Source: Micrococcales bacterium (GTDB lineage Bacteria; Actinomycetota; Actinomycetes; Actinomycetales; Dermatophilaceae). From it: a stretch of DNA of 64,000 nucleotides. Below are positions 34,835-41,237 of this stretch, in pieces. The notes beneath the pieces were generated by a model. It worked only from the letters and a program-made list of their open reading frames with translations, was not told the DNA's origin and did not search any database. Numbering within the stretch: position 1 is the first letter of the stretch; every line of letters begins with the position of its first letter. The position numbers and the translations under genes were made by a program. The stretch lies in the NCBI GenBank assembly GCA_021287075.1, contig JAJTBD010000022.1, forward strand, positions 1-64,000. The letters are read 5' to 3'.

Positions 34835-36232
34835 ATGACCGATTCGTCCAGTCGTCATCGGCTCGTCATCATCGGCTCGGGGTTCGGCGGCCTCTTCGCC
34901 GCCAAGGCCCTCAAGGGCAAGGACGTCGACGTCACCCTCATCTCCGCGACGACGAGCCACCTCTTCCAGCCGCTGCTCTATCAGGTCGCCACCGGTATCC
35001 TCTCCAGCGGGGAGATCGCCCCGACCACCCGCGAGATCCTGCGCCGCCACCGCAACGTGCGCACCCTCCTCGGCGAGGTCACCGCGATCGACCTGGCCGC
35101 GCACACCGTCACGTCCACGGCATACGGCGAGGTGGAGACCACCCCCTATGACTCGCTGATCGTCGCGGCCGGCGCCGGCCAGTCCTATTTCGGCAACGAC
35201 CACTTCGCCGAGTTCGCCCCGGGCCTGAAGTCGATCGACGACGCGCTCGAGCTGCGCGGGCGGATCTTCAGCGCCTTCGAGCTGGCCGAGCTCACCGACG
35301 ACCCGGCCGAGCGGGAGCGGCTGCTCACCTTCACCGTCGTCGGCGCCGGCCCCACAGGGGTCGAGATGGCCGGGCAGATCCTCGAGCTGTCCCACCGCAC
35401 CCTGCGGGGAGAGTTCCGGAGCATCGACCCGACGACCAGCCGCGTCATCCTGCTCGACGCCGCGCCCGCCGTCCTCGGCAACTTCGGCGACAAGCTCTCG
35501 GGCAAGGCCCACGACCGCCTCACCGACATGGGTGTCGAGGTGCGCCTCGGCGCCAAGGTCGTCGACGTCGACGCGGATGGCCTTGTCGTCGAGGACGATT
35601 CGGGTCGCGAGCGCATCGAGTCGCGCGTCAAGGTCTGGGCTGCTGGTGTGCAGGCGAGCCCGCTCGGCCGCATGCTCGCCGACCAGTCCGAGGTCTCCCT
35701 CGACCGCGCCGGCCGGGTGCAGGTGCGGCCCGACCTGACGATCCCGGGCCACCCCGAGGTGATGGTCGTCGGCGACATGATGGCCCTCGACGGGCTCCCG
35801 GGCGTCGCCCAGGTCGCGATCCAGTCGGGCCGGTATGCCGCGCGCAGCGTCCTCGAGCACTCCGCCGGCCGCGAGATGGCCGAGCCCTTCCACTACACCG
35901 ACAAGGGGTCGATGGCGACGATCTCCCGCTTCGGCGCGATCGCCAGCGTCGGGCCCGTCAAGGCCAGCGGCTTCGTCGCGTGGCTGCTGTGGCTGTTCAT
36001 CCACCTGCTCTATATCGCCGGCTTCAAGAACCGCATCACCACGCTCTTCCACTGGTTCATCAGCTTCCTCGGCCGCGGCAGGGCGGAGCGCACCATCACC
36101 GAGCGGATGATCGTCGGCCGTGGCGCGATCCAGGCCCTGGGCGAGGACTTCCGCCCCACTCTCGCCGGCCGCCCGGTCGCCGGGGGCGCGTCGGTGCGTG
36201 ACGACACCCCGGCACCCGGAGCGACCGACTAG
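34835..36232 (+). CDS. ndh: Type II NADH dehydrogenase
   Basis: A 465-residue single-subunit, non-proton-pumping NADH:quinone oxidoreductase. The FAD loop is LVIIGSGFGGLFAAKAL at the N-terminus, the NADH-binding fold is TFTVVGAGPTGVEMAGQI, and GDMMALDGLPGVAQVAIQSG is the second FAD motif. A C-terminal hydrophobic stretch (WLLWLFIHLLYIAGF) anchors it to the membrane. It feeds electrons from NADH to menaquinone. Probably leaderless. The TTCTACG palindrome over its promoter suggests control by the TetR repressor at 40419. Confidence 0.95.
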   Translation: MTDSSSRHRLVIIGSGFGGLFAAKALKGKDVDVTLISATTSHLFQPLLYQVATGILSSGEIAPTTREILRRHRNVRTLLGEVTAIDLAAHTVTSTAYGEVETTPYDSLIVAAGAGQSYFGNDHFAEFAPGLKSIDDALELRGRIFSAFELAELTDDPAERERLLTFTVVGAGPTGVEMAGQILELSHRTLRGEFRSIDPTTSRVILLDAAPAVLGNFGDKLSGKAHDRLTDMGVEVRLGAKVVDVDADGLVVEDDSGRERIESRVKVWAAGVQASPLGRMLADQSEVSLDRAGRVQVRPDLTIPGHPEVMVVGDMMALDGLPGVAQVAIQSGRYAARSVLEHSAGREMAEPFHYTDKGSMATISRFGAIASVGPVKASGFVAWLLWLFIHLLYIAGFKNRITTLFHWFISFLGRGRAERTITERMIVGRGAIQALGEDFRPTLAGRPVAGGASVRDDTPAPGATD

Positions 36233-36248
36233 CCCGCCCCACACCATG

Positions 36249-36294
36249 ATTGGGACCGTTGGCTGTCGCCATGACGGCAGCAAACGGTCCCAAT
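36249..36294. repeat. Palindrome family C, copy 1
   Basis: Arms ATTGGGACCGTT and AACGGTCCCAAT are a perfect 12-bp inverted repeat, with an inner GCTGTCG/CGGCAGC stem. It lies 16 nt after the ndh stop and could terminate it. A second copy is at 36417. Confidence 0.8.
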
Positions 36295-36416
36295 GGTGGG
36301 CGCTGGCTCTTTGCCGCCATGTTCATCGCGGGCGGTCTGTTCAACATCGTGGCGGGCCAGCGCAACGGCGAGTCGTATGCCGCGTTCGCGCGCCGCTCGC
36401 GTGGGGGTCCTGACCC
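36295..36416 (+). other. Possible membrane-protein remnant between two palindromes
   Basis: The 122 bases between palindrome copies read as RWLFAAMFIAGGLFNIVAG followed by QRNGESYAAFARRSRG in one frame. This is convincingly protein-like (a transmembrane segment plus a basic end), but no start codon with a ribosome-binding site exists and the frame runs into the palindromes on both sides. It may be a decayed gene or part of a cassette. The rest of the 366-bp ndh-mmdA gap holds the mmdA leader. Confidence 0.4.
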
Positions 36417-36462
36417 ATTGGGACCGTCTGGTGCTGCCATGGCGACAGCAGACGGTCCCGAT
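36417..36462. repeat. Palindrome family C, copy 2
   Basis: Arms ATTGGGACCGTCTG and CAGACGGTCCCGAT, 14 bp with one mismatch. The inner part, GCTGCCATGGCGACAGC, is close to the reverse complement of the inner part of copy 1, so the two copies are in opposite orientation. Confidence 0.8.
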
Positions 36463-36538
36463 CGTCGGACGGGCGTGAGACCCCACACAAAGGGGGCGGA
36501 TGGGGCATCTCCGGCCAAAGCCGCACCGCGTGCGGGCA

Positions 36539-36582
36539 TAGGCTGAGGAACGACGCGATGAGGCGGGACAAGGACGTCCCGC
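36539..36582 (+). promoter_or_regulatory. mmdA leader: -10 box and hairpin
   Basis: A TAGGCT at 36539-36544 could be a -10 box, with no clear -35. A 7-bp hairpin GCGGGAC-6 nt-GTCCCGC (36563-36582) lies just before the AAAGGAG ribosome-binding site of mmdA. Confidence 0.35.
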
Positions 36583-36598
36583 AGGCAAAGGAGTCGTC

Positions 36599-38143
36599 GT
36601 GACCGAGAGGCTGTCCCGACTGCGCAGGATGCGCGAGCAGGCCCTGGCCGGAGGCGGGTCCGCCCGCATCGAGCAGCAGCACGCCAAGGGCAAGCTCACC
36701 GCCCGCGAGCGCCTGGCGATCCTGCTCGACGAGGCGTCCTTCCAGGAGCTGGGCGCGCTGGCGACACACCAGAGCACCGAGTTCGGCATGGAGCGGCACA
36801 AGGTGCCGGGCGACGGCATCATCACCGGCTTCGGCAAGATCAACGGGCGCCGCGTGGCCGTCTTCGCCCAGGACTTCACCGTCCTCGGCGGCTCCTTCTC
36901 CGAGGTGCAGTCCCACAAGATCAGCCGCATCCAGGACCTGGCGCTCGAGAGCGGCATACCCCTCATCGGGCTCAACGACTCCGGCGGCGCGCGCGTCCAG
37001 GAGGGCGTGCGCTCGCTCGCGGCATACGGCGAGGTCTTCCTGCGCAATGTGATGGCCAGCGGCGTCATCCCGCAGATCTCGCTCATCATGGGCCCGTGCG
37101 CCGGCGGCGCCGTCTACTCCCCCGCGCTGACCGACTTCACGATCATGGTCGACGGCACCTCCAACATGTTCCTCACCGGGCCCGAGATCGTGCGCACCGT
37201 CACCGGCGAGGACGTCGACGCCGAGACCCTCGGCGGCGCCGCGGTCCACAACAGCCGCAGCGGCGTCGCGCAGTTCTCCGCGCCGAGCGAGCATGCCGCT
37301 CTGGCCCTCGCCAAGACGCTGCTGAGCTATCTCCCCCAGAACAACAACGACGACCCGCCGCAGGTCACCCCCCACGACTCGCCGGACCGGATGGACGAGT
37401 CGCTCAACACGATCGTGCCCGCCGACGACGGCGAGGCCTATGACATGCGTGATGTCCTCGACCGCGTCTTCGACACCGAGAGCGTGCTGGAGGTCCACCC
37501 CGACTTCGCGCCCAACGCGATCGTCGCCTTCGCCCGCCTCGACGGGCACTCGGTCGGCATCGTGGCCAACCAGCCGATGGTGATGGCCGGCGCGCTCGAC
37601 CTCGACGGCTCCGACAAGATCGCGCGCTTCATCACGCTGTGCGACATGTTCAACATCCCGCTCGTCACCTTTGTCGACTGCCCCGGATATCTCCCCGGCG
37701 TCGAGCAGGAGCACAGCGGCGTCATCCGCCACGGCGCCAAGATCATCTACGCCTACTGCCAGGCGACCGTGCCCAAGATCTCGGTGGTCACCCGCAAGGC
37801 CATCGGCGGCTCCTATGTCGCGATGAGCTCCAAGCAGATGAACAACGACATCGCCTTCGCCTGGCCCAGCGCGCAGATCGCCGTGATGGGCGCCGAGGGC
37901 GCGGCGCGGCTGCTCAACCGGCAGGCCCTCAAGGAGGCCGAGGACCCCGCCGCGCTGGAGGCCGAGTTCATCGCCGACTACCGCGAGAAGTTCTTCAACC
38001 CCTATCGCGCCGCCGACCTCGGCCAGATCGACGAGGTCATCGAGCCCCGTGAGACGCGGGCACGCCTGATCCGCTCGCTCGAGGTGCTCCAGACCAAGGT
38101 CCAGACGAGCCTGCCCAAGAAGCACGGGCTCTTCCCGGTGTGA
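36599..38143 (+). CDS. mmdA: Biotin-dependent carboxyltransferase/decarboxylase alpha subunit
   Basis: A 514-residue carboxyltransferase of the methylmalonyl-CoA decarboxylase alpha / propionyl-CoA carboxylase beta family. It moves CO2 between an acyl-CoA and biotin. Family blocks are DSGGARVQEGVRSLAAYGEV, GPCAGGAVYSPALTDF, the second-half GYLPGVEQEHSGVIRHGAKI and AIGGSYVAMSSKQM. In isolation it could be PccB or AccD. The three downstream genes (gamma-like, biotin carrier, ion-translocating beta) and the absence of a biotin carboxylase point to a sodium-pumping methylmalonyl-CoA-type decarboxylase. GTG start with AAAGGAG upstream. Confidence 0.85.
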   Translation: MTERLSRLRRMREQALAGGGSARIEQQHAKGKLTARERLAILLDEASFQELGALATHQSTEFGMERHKVPGDGIITGFGKINGRRVAVFAQDFTVLGGSFSEVQSHKISRIQDLALESGIPLIGLNDSGGARVQEGVRSLAAYGEVFLRNVMASGVIPQISLIMGPCAGGAVYSPALTDFTIMVDGTSNMFLTGPEIVRTVTGEDVDAETLGGAAVHNSRSGVAQFSAPSEHAALALAKTLLSYLPQNNNDDPPQVTPHDSPDRMDESLNTIVPADDGEAYDMRDVLDRVFDTESVLEVHPDFAPNAIVAFARLDGHSVGIVANQPMVMAGALDLDGSDKIARFITLCDMFNIPLVTFVDCPGYLPGVEQEHSGVIRHGAKIIYAYCQATVPKISVVTRKAIGGSYVAMSSKQMNNDIAFAWPSAQIAVMGAEGAARLLNRQALKEAEDPAALEAEFIADYREKFFNPYRAADLGQIDEVIEPRETRARLIRSLEVLQTKVQTSLPKKHGLFPV

Positions 38144-38150
38144 GGCGAGC

Positions 38151-38549
38151 ATGAACGATCTCGGCTTCGGCCTCGGCATGACCGCCGCCGGCATGGGCAC
38201 CGTCTTTGCGATGCTCCTGCTCCTCATGCTCATCGTGCTCGTCATGGGCCGACTCGACCGGCAGCCATCCGCTGCCGACGAGGCCGCGCGCGACGGGCTC
38301 GACGAGGATGACCTCGACGCGTTGAGCGGCATCGAGCCGCCCACTGCCCCAACGGTGCACGTGCTCGCCGAGGGCCTCACCGAGGACCAGCTCGCGGCCA
38401 TCACCGTCGCGGTCCTCCGCCACGCCGAGGTGCGCCGCCAGCAGGCCGCCCCGGCCATGCGGGCCCACCAGCCCGGCAGCCACATCTTCGCGAGCCGTTG
38501 GGTGGCCAACGGGCGCGGCTTCCAGACCCAACCCTGGCGCAGGAGCTGA
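38151..38549 (+). CDS. OadG-like gamma/delta subunit of the decarboxylase
   Basis: A 132-residue protein with one N-terminal transmembrane helix (about 8-34, MTAAGMGTVFAMLLLLMLIVLVMG), an acidic linker and a C-terminal domain ending FQTQPWRRS. The single-helix-plus-soluble architecture fits the OadG/MmdD subunit, which tethers the soluble transferase to the membrane beta subunit. It starts 7 nt after mmdA and ends 6 nt before the biotin carrier gene. Assignment rests largely on position and topology. Confidence 0.75.
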   Translation: MNDLGFGLGMTAAGMGTVFAMLLLLMLIVLVMGRLDRQPSAADEAARDGLDEDDLDALSGIEPPTAPTVHVLAEGLTEDQLAAITVAVLRHAEVRRQQAAPAMRAHQPGSHIFASRWVANGRGFQTQPWRRS

Positions 38550-38555
38550 GCACAC

Positions 38556-39170
38556 ATGCGGCGATACACGATCACGGTCGGCGAGCAGGCCTACGTCATC
38601 GACGTCGAGGAGGAGAGCGCCGACACCTTCCGGGTGCAGCTCGACGGGCGCAGCCTCAGCGTCCGCGTCGACGACCACGAGGACCTCGCCCAGGCCGCCA
38701 TCAGCCCCGAGCTCGAGGTGGTCGACCCCACGACGACGAGCGGGTATGCCGCGGGCTCGCCTGCCGCTCCGGCCGGCGCGTCCTCCGGTGGTCCCGTCGC
38801 AGGTGCCTCGGCCACAGCCGGGGCCTCGGCCACAGCCGGGGCCTCGGCCGCGGCAGGCGCGGGGGCGACGGGCACGGCCGCGGCGACCACGCGGCATACC
38901 CCACCCGCGGGACGCGGGCCGGCCGCCCGCAGGGCAGGCGGCGGGGGCGACCCGGGCACCCTGTCGGCACCCATGCCCGGGGTGGTGCTGTCGGTCGACA
39001 CGAGCGTCGGCACCGTTGTCGCACAGGGCGACCCGCTGCTGGTGCTCGAGGCCATGAAGATGAAGAACAGCCTCCGCGCCGGACGCGACGGTCGGGTGGC
39101 CGAGGTCCTTGTGGGCGTCGGCGACCAGGTGAAGTTCGGTGACGCGCTGGTGCGGATCGAGGACGCATGA
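38556..39170 (+). CDS. mmdC: Biotin carrier protein of the decarboxylase
   Basis: A 204-residue biotin/lipoyl protein. The C-terminal about 70 residues form the biotinyl domain with EAMKMKN, whose central Lys carries biotin. The N-terminal 50 residues form a separate small beta domain. The connecting linker (about 60-135) is Ala/Gly/Thr/Pro-rich and includes an 18-bp DNA tandem repeat. The carrier would shuttle CO2 from the alpha to the beta subunit. Its stop overlaps the beta gene start by 4 nt (ATGA). Confidence 0.88.
   Translation: MRRYTITVGEQAYVIDVEEESADTFRVQLDGRSLSVRVDDHEDLAQAAISPELEVVDPTTTSGYAAGSPAAPAGASSGGPVAGASATAGASATAGASAAAGAGATGTAAATTRHTPPAGRGPAARRAGGGGDPGTLSAPMPGVVLSVDTSVGTVVAQGDPLLVLEAMKMKNSLRAGRDGRVAEVLVGVGDQVKFGDALVRIEDA
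38802..38855 (+). repeat. 18-bp tandem repeat in the biotin-carrier linker
   Basis: Three units of GGGGCCTCGGCCACAGCC, with small differences in units 1 and 3, encode a GASATA-type swinging-arm linker. In-frame length changes would alter linker reach without breaking the protein. Confidence 0.85.
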
Positions 39171-40294
39171 GCCCCGACACCCTCGGCTATCTCCTGGCCG
39201 GTGTGCAGCACCTCGACTGGCAGTCGGGGGTCATGCTCGCCGTCGGGTGCGCGCTCATCGCGCTGGCCGTGATCAAGGAATACGAGCCGCTGCTGCTCCT
39301 GCCGATCGGCGCCGGCTGCATCCTGGCCAATCTCCCCCTCTCCCCGCTCGCCGAGGAGGGCGGGATGCTCGACATCCTCTACAACGTCGGAGTCGGCAAC
39401 GAGCTCTTCCCGCTGCTGATCTTCGTCGGCATCGGGGCGATGACCGACTTCGGGCCGCTGCTGGAGAACCCGCGCATGGTGCTGCTCGGCGCCGCAGGTC
39501 AGTTCGGCATCTTCCTGACCCTGATCCTCGCTCTCGCACTGGGATTCACGCGCAACGAGGCCGCGTCGATCGGCATCATCGGCGCCATCGACGGCCCCAC
39601 CTCGATCTATGTCAGCGGCCAGCTCGCGCCGCACATGCTCGGGCCGATCACGGTCGCGGCATACAGCTATATGTCGCTCGTGCCGATCATCATGCCGCCG
39701 ATCATGCGCCTGCTCACCACCCAGAAGGAGCGCGCGATCCGGATGCCCTACTCCCAGAGGGAGATCAGCACGCGCACGCGCGTCCTCTTCCCGATCGTCG
39801 TCACGCTCATCGTGGGCATTCTCGTCCCCTTTGCGACCCCGCTGATCGGCATGCTCATGCTCGGCAATCTCATGCGGGAGTCCGGCGTCGTCGAGCGGCT
39901 CACCCAGGCGTCGGCCAACGAGCTCGCCAATGTCGTCACGCTCTTCCTCGGCCTCGCGATCGGCGCCACGATGAAGGGCGAGGACTTCATCCGCACCTCG
40001 ACGCTCTTCATCCTCGGCCTGGGCCTGCTCGCCTTCTGCATCGACACCGCGGCGGGCGTGCTCTTCGGCAAGCTCCTCAACCTCTTCAGCGGCGGACGCT
40101 TCAACCCGCTCATCGGCGCGGCCGGCATCTCGGCCTTCCCGATGGCGGCGCGCGTGGTGCAGCAGGAGGCCCAGCGCGAGGACTACGACAACTTCCTGCT
40201 CATGCACGCGATGGGCGCGAATGCCGCGGGCCAGGTCGCCTCGGTCGTCGCCGGCGGCGTGCTGCTCGCGCTCATGGGCTCGGGCATCGCCTGA
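39167..40294 (+). CDS. mmdB: Sodium-translocating decarboxylase beta subunit
   Basis: A 375-residue integral membrane protein of the OadB/MmdB/GcdB family. It decarboxylates carboxybiotin and pumps sodium outward. The two signature regions are present: GIIGAIDGPTSIYVSGQLAP, with the sodium-linked Asp, and GANAAGQVASVVAGG with the conserved Asn and Ser. About nine to eleven hydrophobic helices. It overlaps the biotin carrier stop. Length matches the family. Ends 11 nt before a palindromic element. The sodium specificity is inferred from the family. Confidence 0.92.
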   Translation: MSPDTLGYLLAGVQHLDWQSGVMLAVGCALIALAVIKEYEPLLLLPIGAGCILANLPLSPLAEEGGMLDILYNVGVGNELFPLLIFVGIGAMTDFGPLLENPRMVLLGAAGQFGIFLTLILALALGFTRNEAASIGIIGAIDGPTSIYVSGQLAPHMLGPITVAAYSYMSLVPIIMPPIMRLLTTQKERAIRMPYSQREISTRTRVLFPIVVTLIVGILVPFATPLIGMLMLGNLMRESGVVERLTQASANELANVVTLFLGLAIGATMKGEDFIRTSTLFILGLGLLAFCIDTAAGVLFGKLLNLFSGGRFNPLIGAAGISAFPMAARVVQQEAQREDYDNFLLMHAMGANAAGQVASVVAGGVLLALMGSGIA

Positions 40295-40304
40295 CGCCCA
40301 CTGC

Positions 40305-40372
40305 CACGTTGACTTGTAGCAACTCGAGCCTAAAACGCGGGTTGTTGGCTTGAGTTGTGACAAGTCAACGTG
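40305..40372. repeat. Palindrome family A, copy 2
   Basis: Arms CACGTTGACTTGTAGCAACT... and its complement pair over 26 bp with three mismatches around a 16-nt loop, between the convergent mmdB and tetR 3' ends. The loop (TAAAACGCGG...) resembles the reverse complement of the loop of the copy at 2678-2741. Probably also the terminator of both genes. Confidence 0.8.
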
Positions 40373-40418
40373 TGGGGGGCCGCGCCGGGTGGGGGGCCGC
40401 GTCGCGTGGGGGGCCGCG

Positions 40419-41147
40419 TCAGCGGACGTCGGGCGGGAGGGCGTCGTCGTCGACGAGCTCGGCCAGCACACCGAGGTGCTCGAGGATCGGCGTGCTGACG
40501 TCGGCCGCCTCGTCGCGCGGTGCACCGGGCGGCTCGACCAGGTGCGGCGCTGCGGCGAAGACCGCCATGAGGTAGGTCGGCGCCCACGCCTCCTGGGCCT
40601 CGTTGGGCACCGACAGGTCCATGATCGACAGGCCCTCGAACATCGACAGCAGCACGCGCGAGGCCGCCTCGGGATAGGGGTGGCCATAGGCGCGGTGGGT
40701 GGCGGCGTGCTCGGCCACGACCTGGTTGCGATAGCGCCGCAGGATCTCCTGCACCTCCGGGCGGCGCGCGGCATACAGATAGAGCTCGTAGCGGCACAGC
40801 CGCTGGTGGGTGTCGGCGAGCATGCCCGCGACCGACCGCCTGGTCCACTCCCAGGTGAGGGCCTCGGGGCCGAGGTCACGCAGTGACTCGTCGGCGACCA
40901 TCTCCTCCGAGGTCCGGCGCATCAGCGCGTGGTCACGCTCGACGTTGAATTCGAGCAGCGCATCAATCAGCTGCTCCCGCGTCCCGAAGTGGTAGGTGGT
41001 CGAGCCGTGGCTGACCCCAGCCCGGTCCTCGACCCGGCGATGGGTCAGGGCGCCCATCCCCTCCTCGCCGAGCAGCTCGTGGGCGGCCTGGAGCAGGCGC
41101 AGGCGCGTCGAGGTGCCCTTGGGCGGGCTCGATTCGTGGGCGGGCAT
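40419..41147 (-). CDS. TetR family transcriptional repressor
   Basis: A 242-residue TetR protein. The N-terminal helix-turn-helix (about 15-60) contains LTHRRVEDRAGVSHGSTTYHFGTREQLIDALLEF. The C-terminal ligand domain is large and ends in an acidic tail. Divergent from an MMPL transporter. The ATG lies 6 nt after TACACT (41154-41159), so it is leaderless. Two copies of a TTCTACG-type palindrome lie in the shared gap and a third, perfect copy covers the ndh promoter. It therefore probably represses itself, the transporter and perhaps ndh. Confidence 0.88.
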   Translation of the reverse strand: MPAHESSPPKGTSTRLRLLQAAHELLGEEGMGALTHRRVEDRAGVSHGSTTYHFGTREQLIDALLEFNVERDHALMRRTSEEMVADESLRDLGPEALTWEWTRRSVAGMLADTHQRLCRYELYLYAARRPEVQEILRRYRNQVVAEHAATHRAYGHPYPEAASRVLLSMFEGLSIMDLSVPNEAQEAWAPTYLMAVFAAAPHLVEPPGAPRDEAADVSTPILEHLGVLAELVDDDALPPDVR

Positions 41148-41153
41148 GGGACA

Positions 41154-41196
41154 AGTGTATGTTTTCTACGACCGTAGGATTTCTACAGTCGCAGGA
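41154..41196. promoter_or_regulatory. tetR/mmpL divergent promoters with two TTCTACG operators
   Basis: Operator 1: TTCTACG-AC-CGTAGGA (41164-41179). Operator 2: TTCTACA-GT-CGCAGGA (41181-41196), exactly 17 bp later. The tetR -10 TACACT (minus, 41154-41159) and the MMPL -10 TAGGAT (41175-41180) flank or overlap them. Confidence 0.75.
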
Positions 41197-41237
41197 ATCA
41201 CCGACGGGCCGGTGGCCCGCGCCTCCAGGAGGTCGCC

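Noticed and set aside
36250..36546. 98-codon frame spanning the two C palindromes as a real gene
   Set aside because: It starts and ends in palindromic DNA and lacks a start with ribosome-binding site; only the central about 40 residues look protein-like, so it is listed as a possible remnant.
36599..38143. Calling the carboxyltransferase PccB/AccD of a biosynthetic acyl-CoA carboxylase
   Set aside because: The protein alone would allow it, but the coupled OadG-like, biotin-carrier and OadB-type genes and lack of a biotin carboxylase fit an ion-translocating decarboxylase better.
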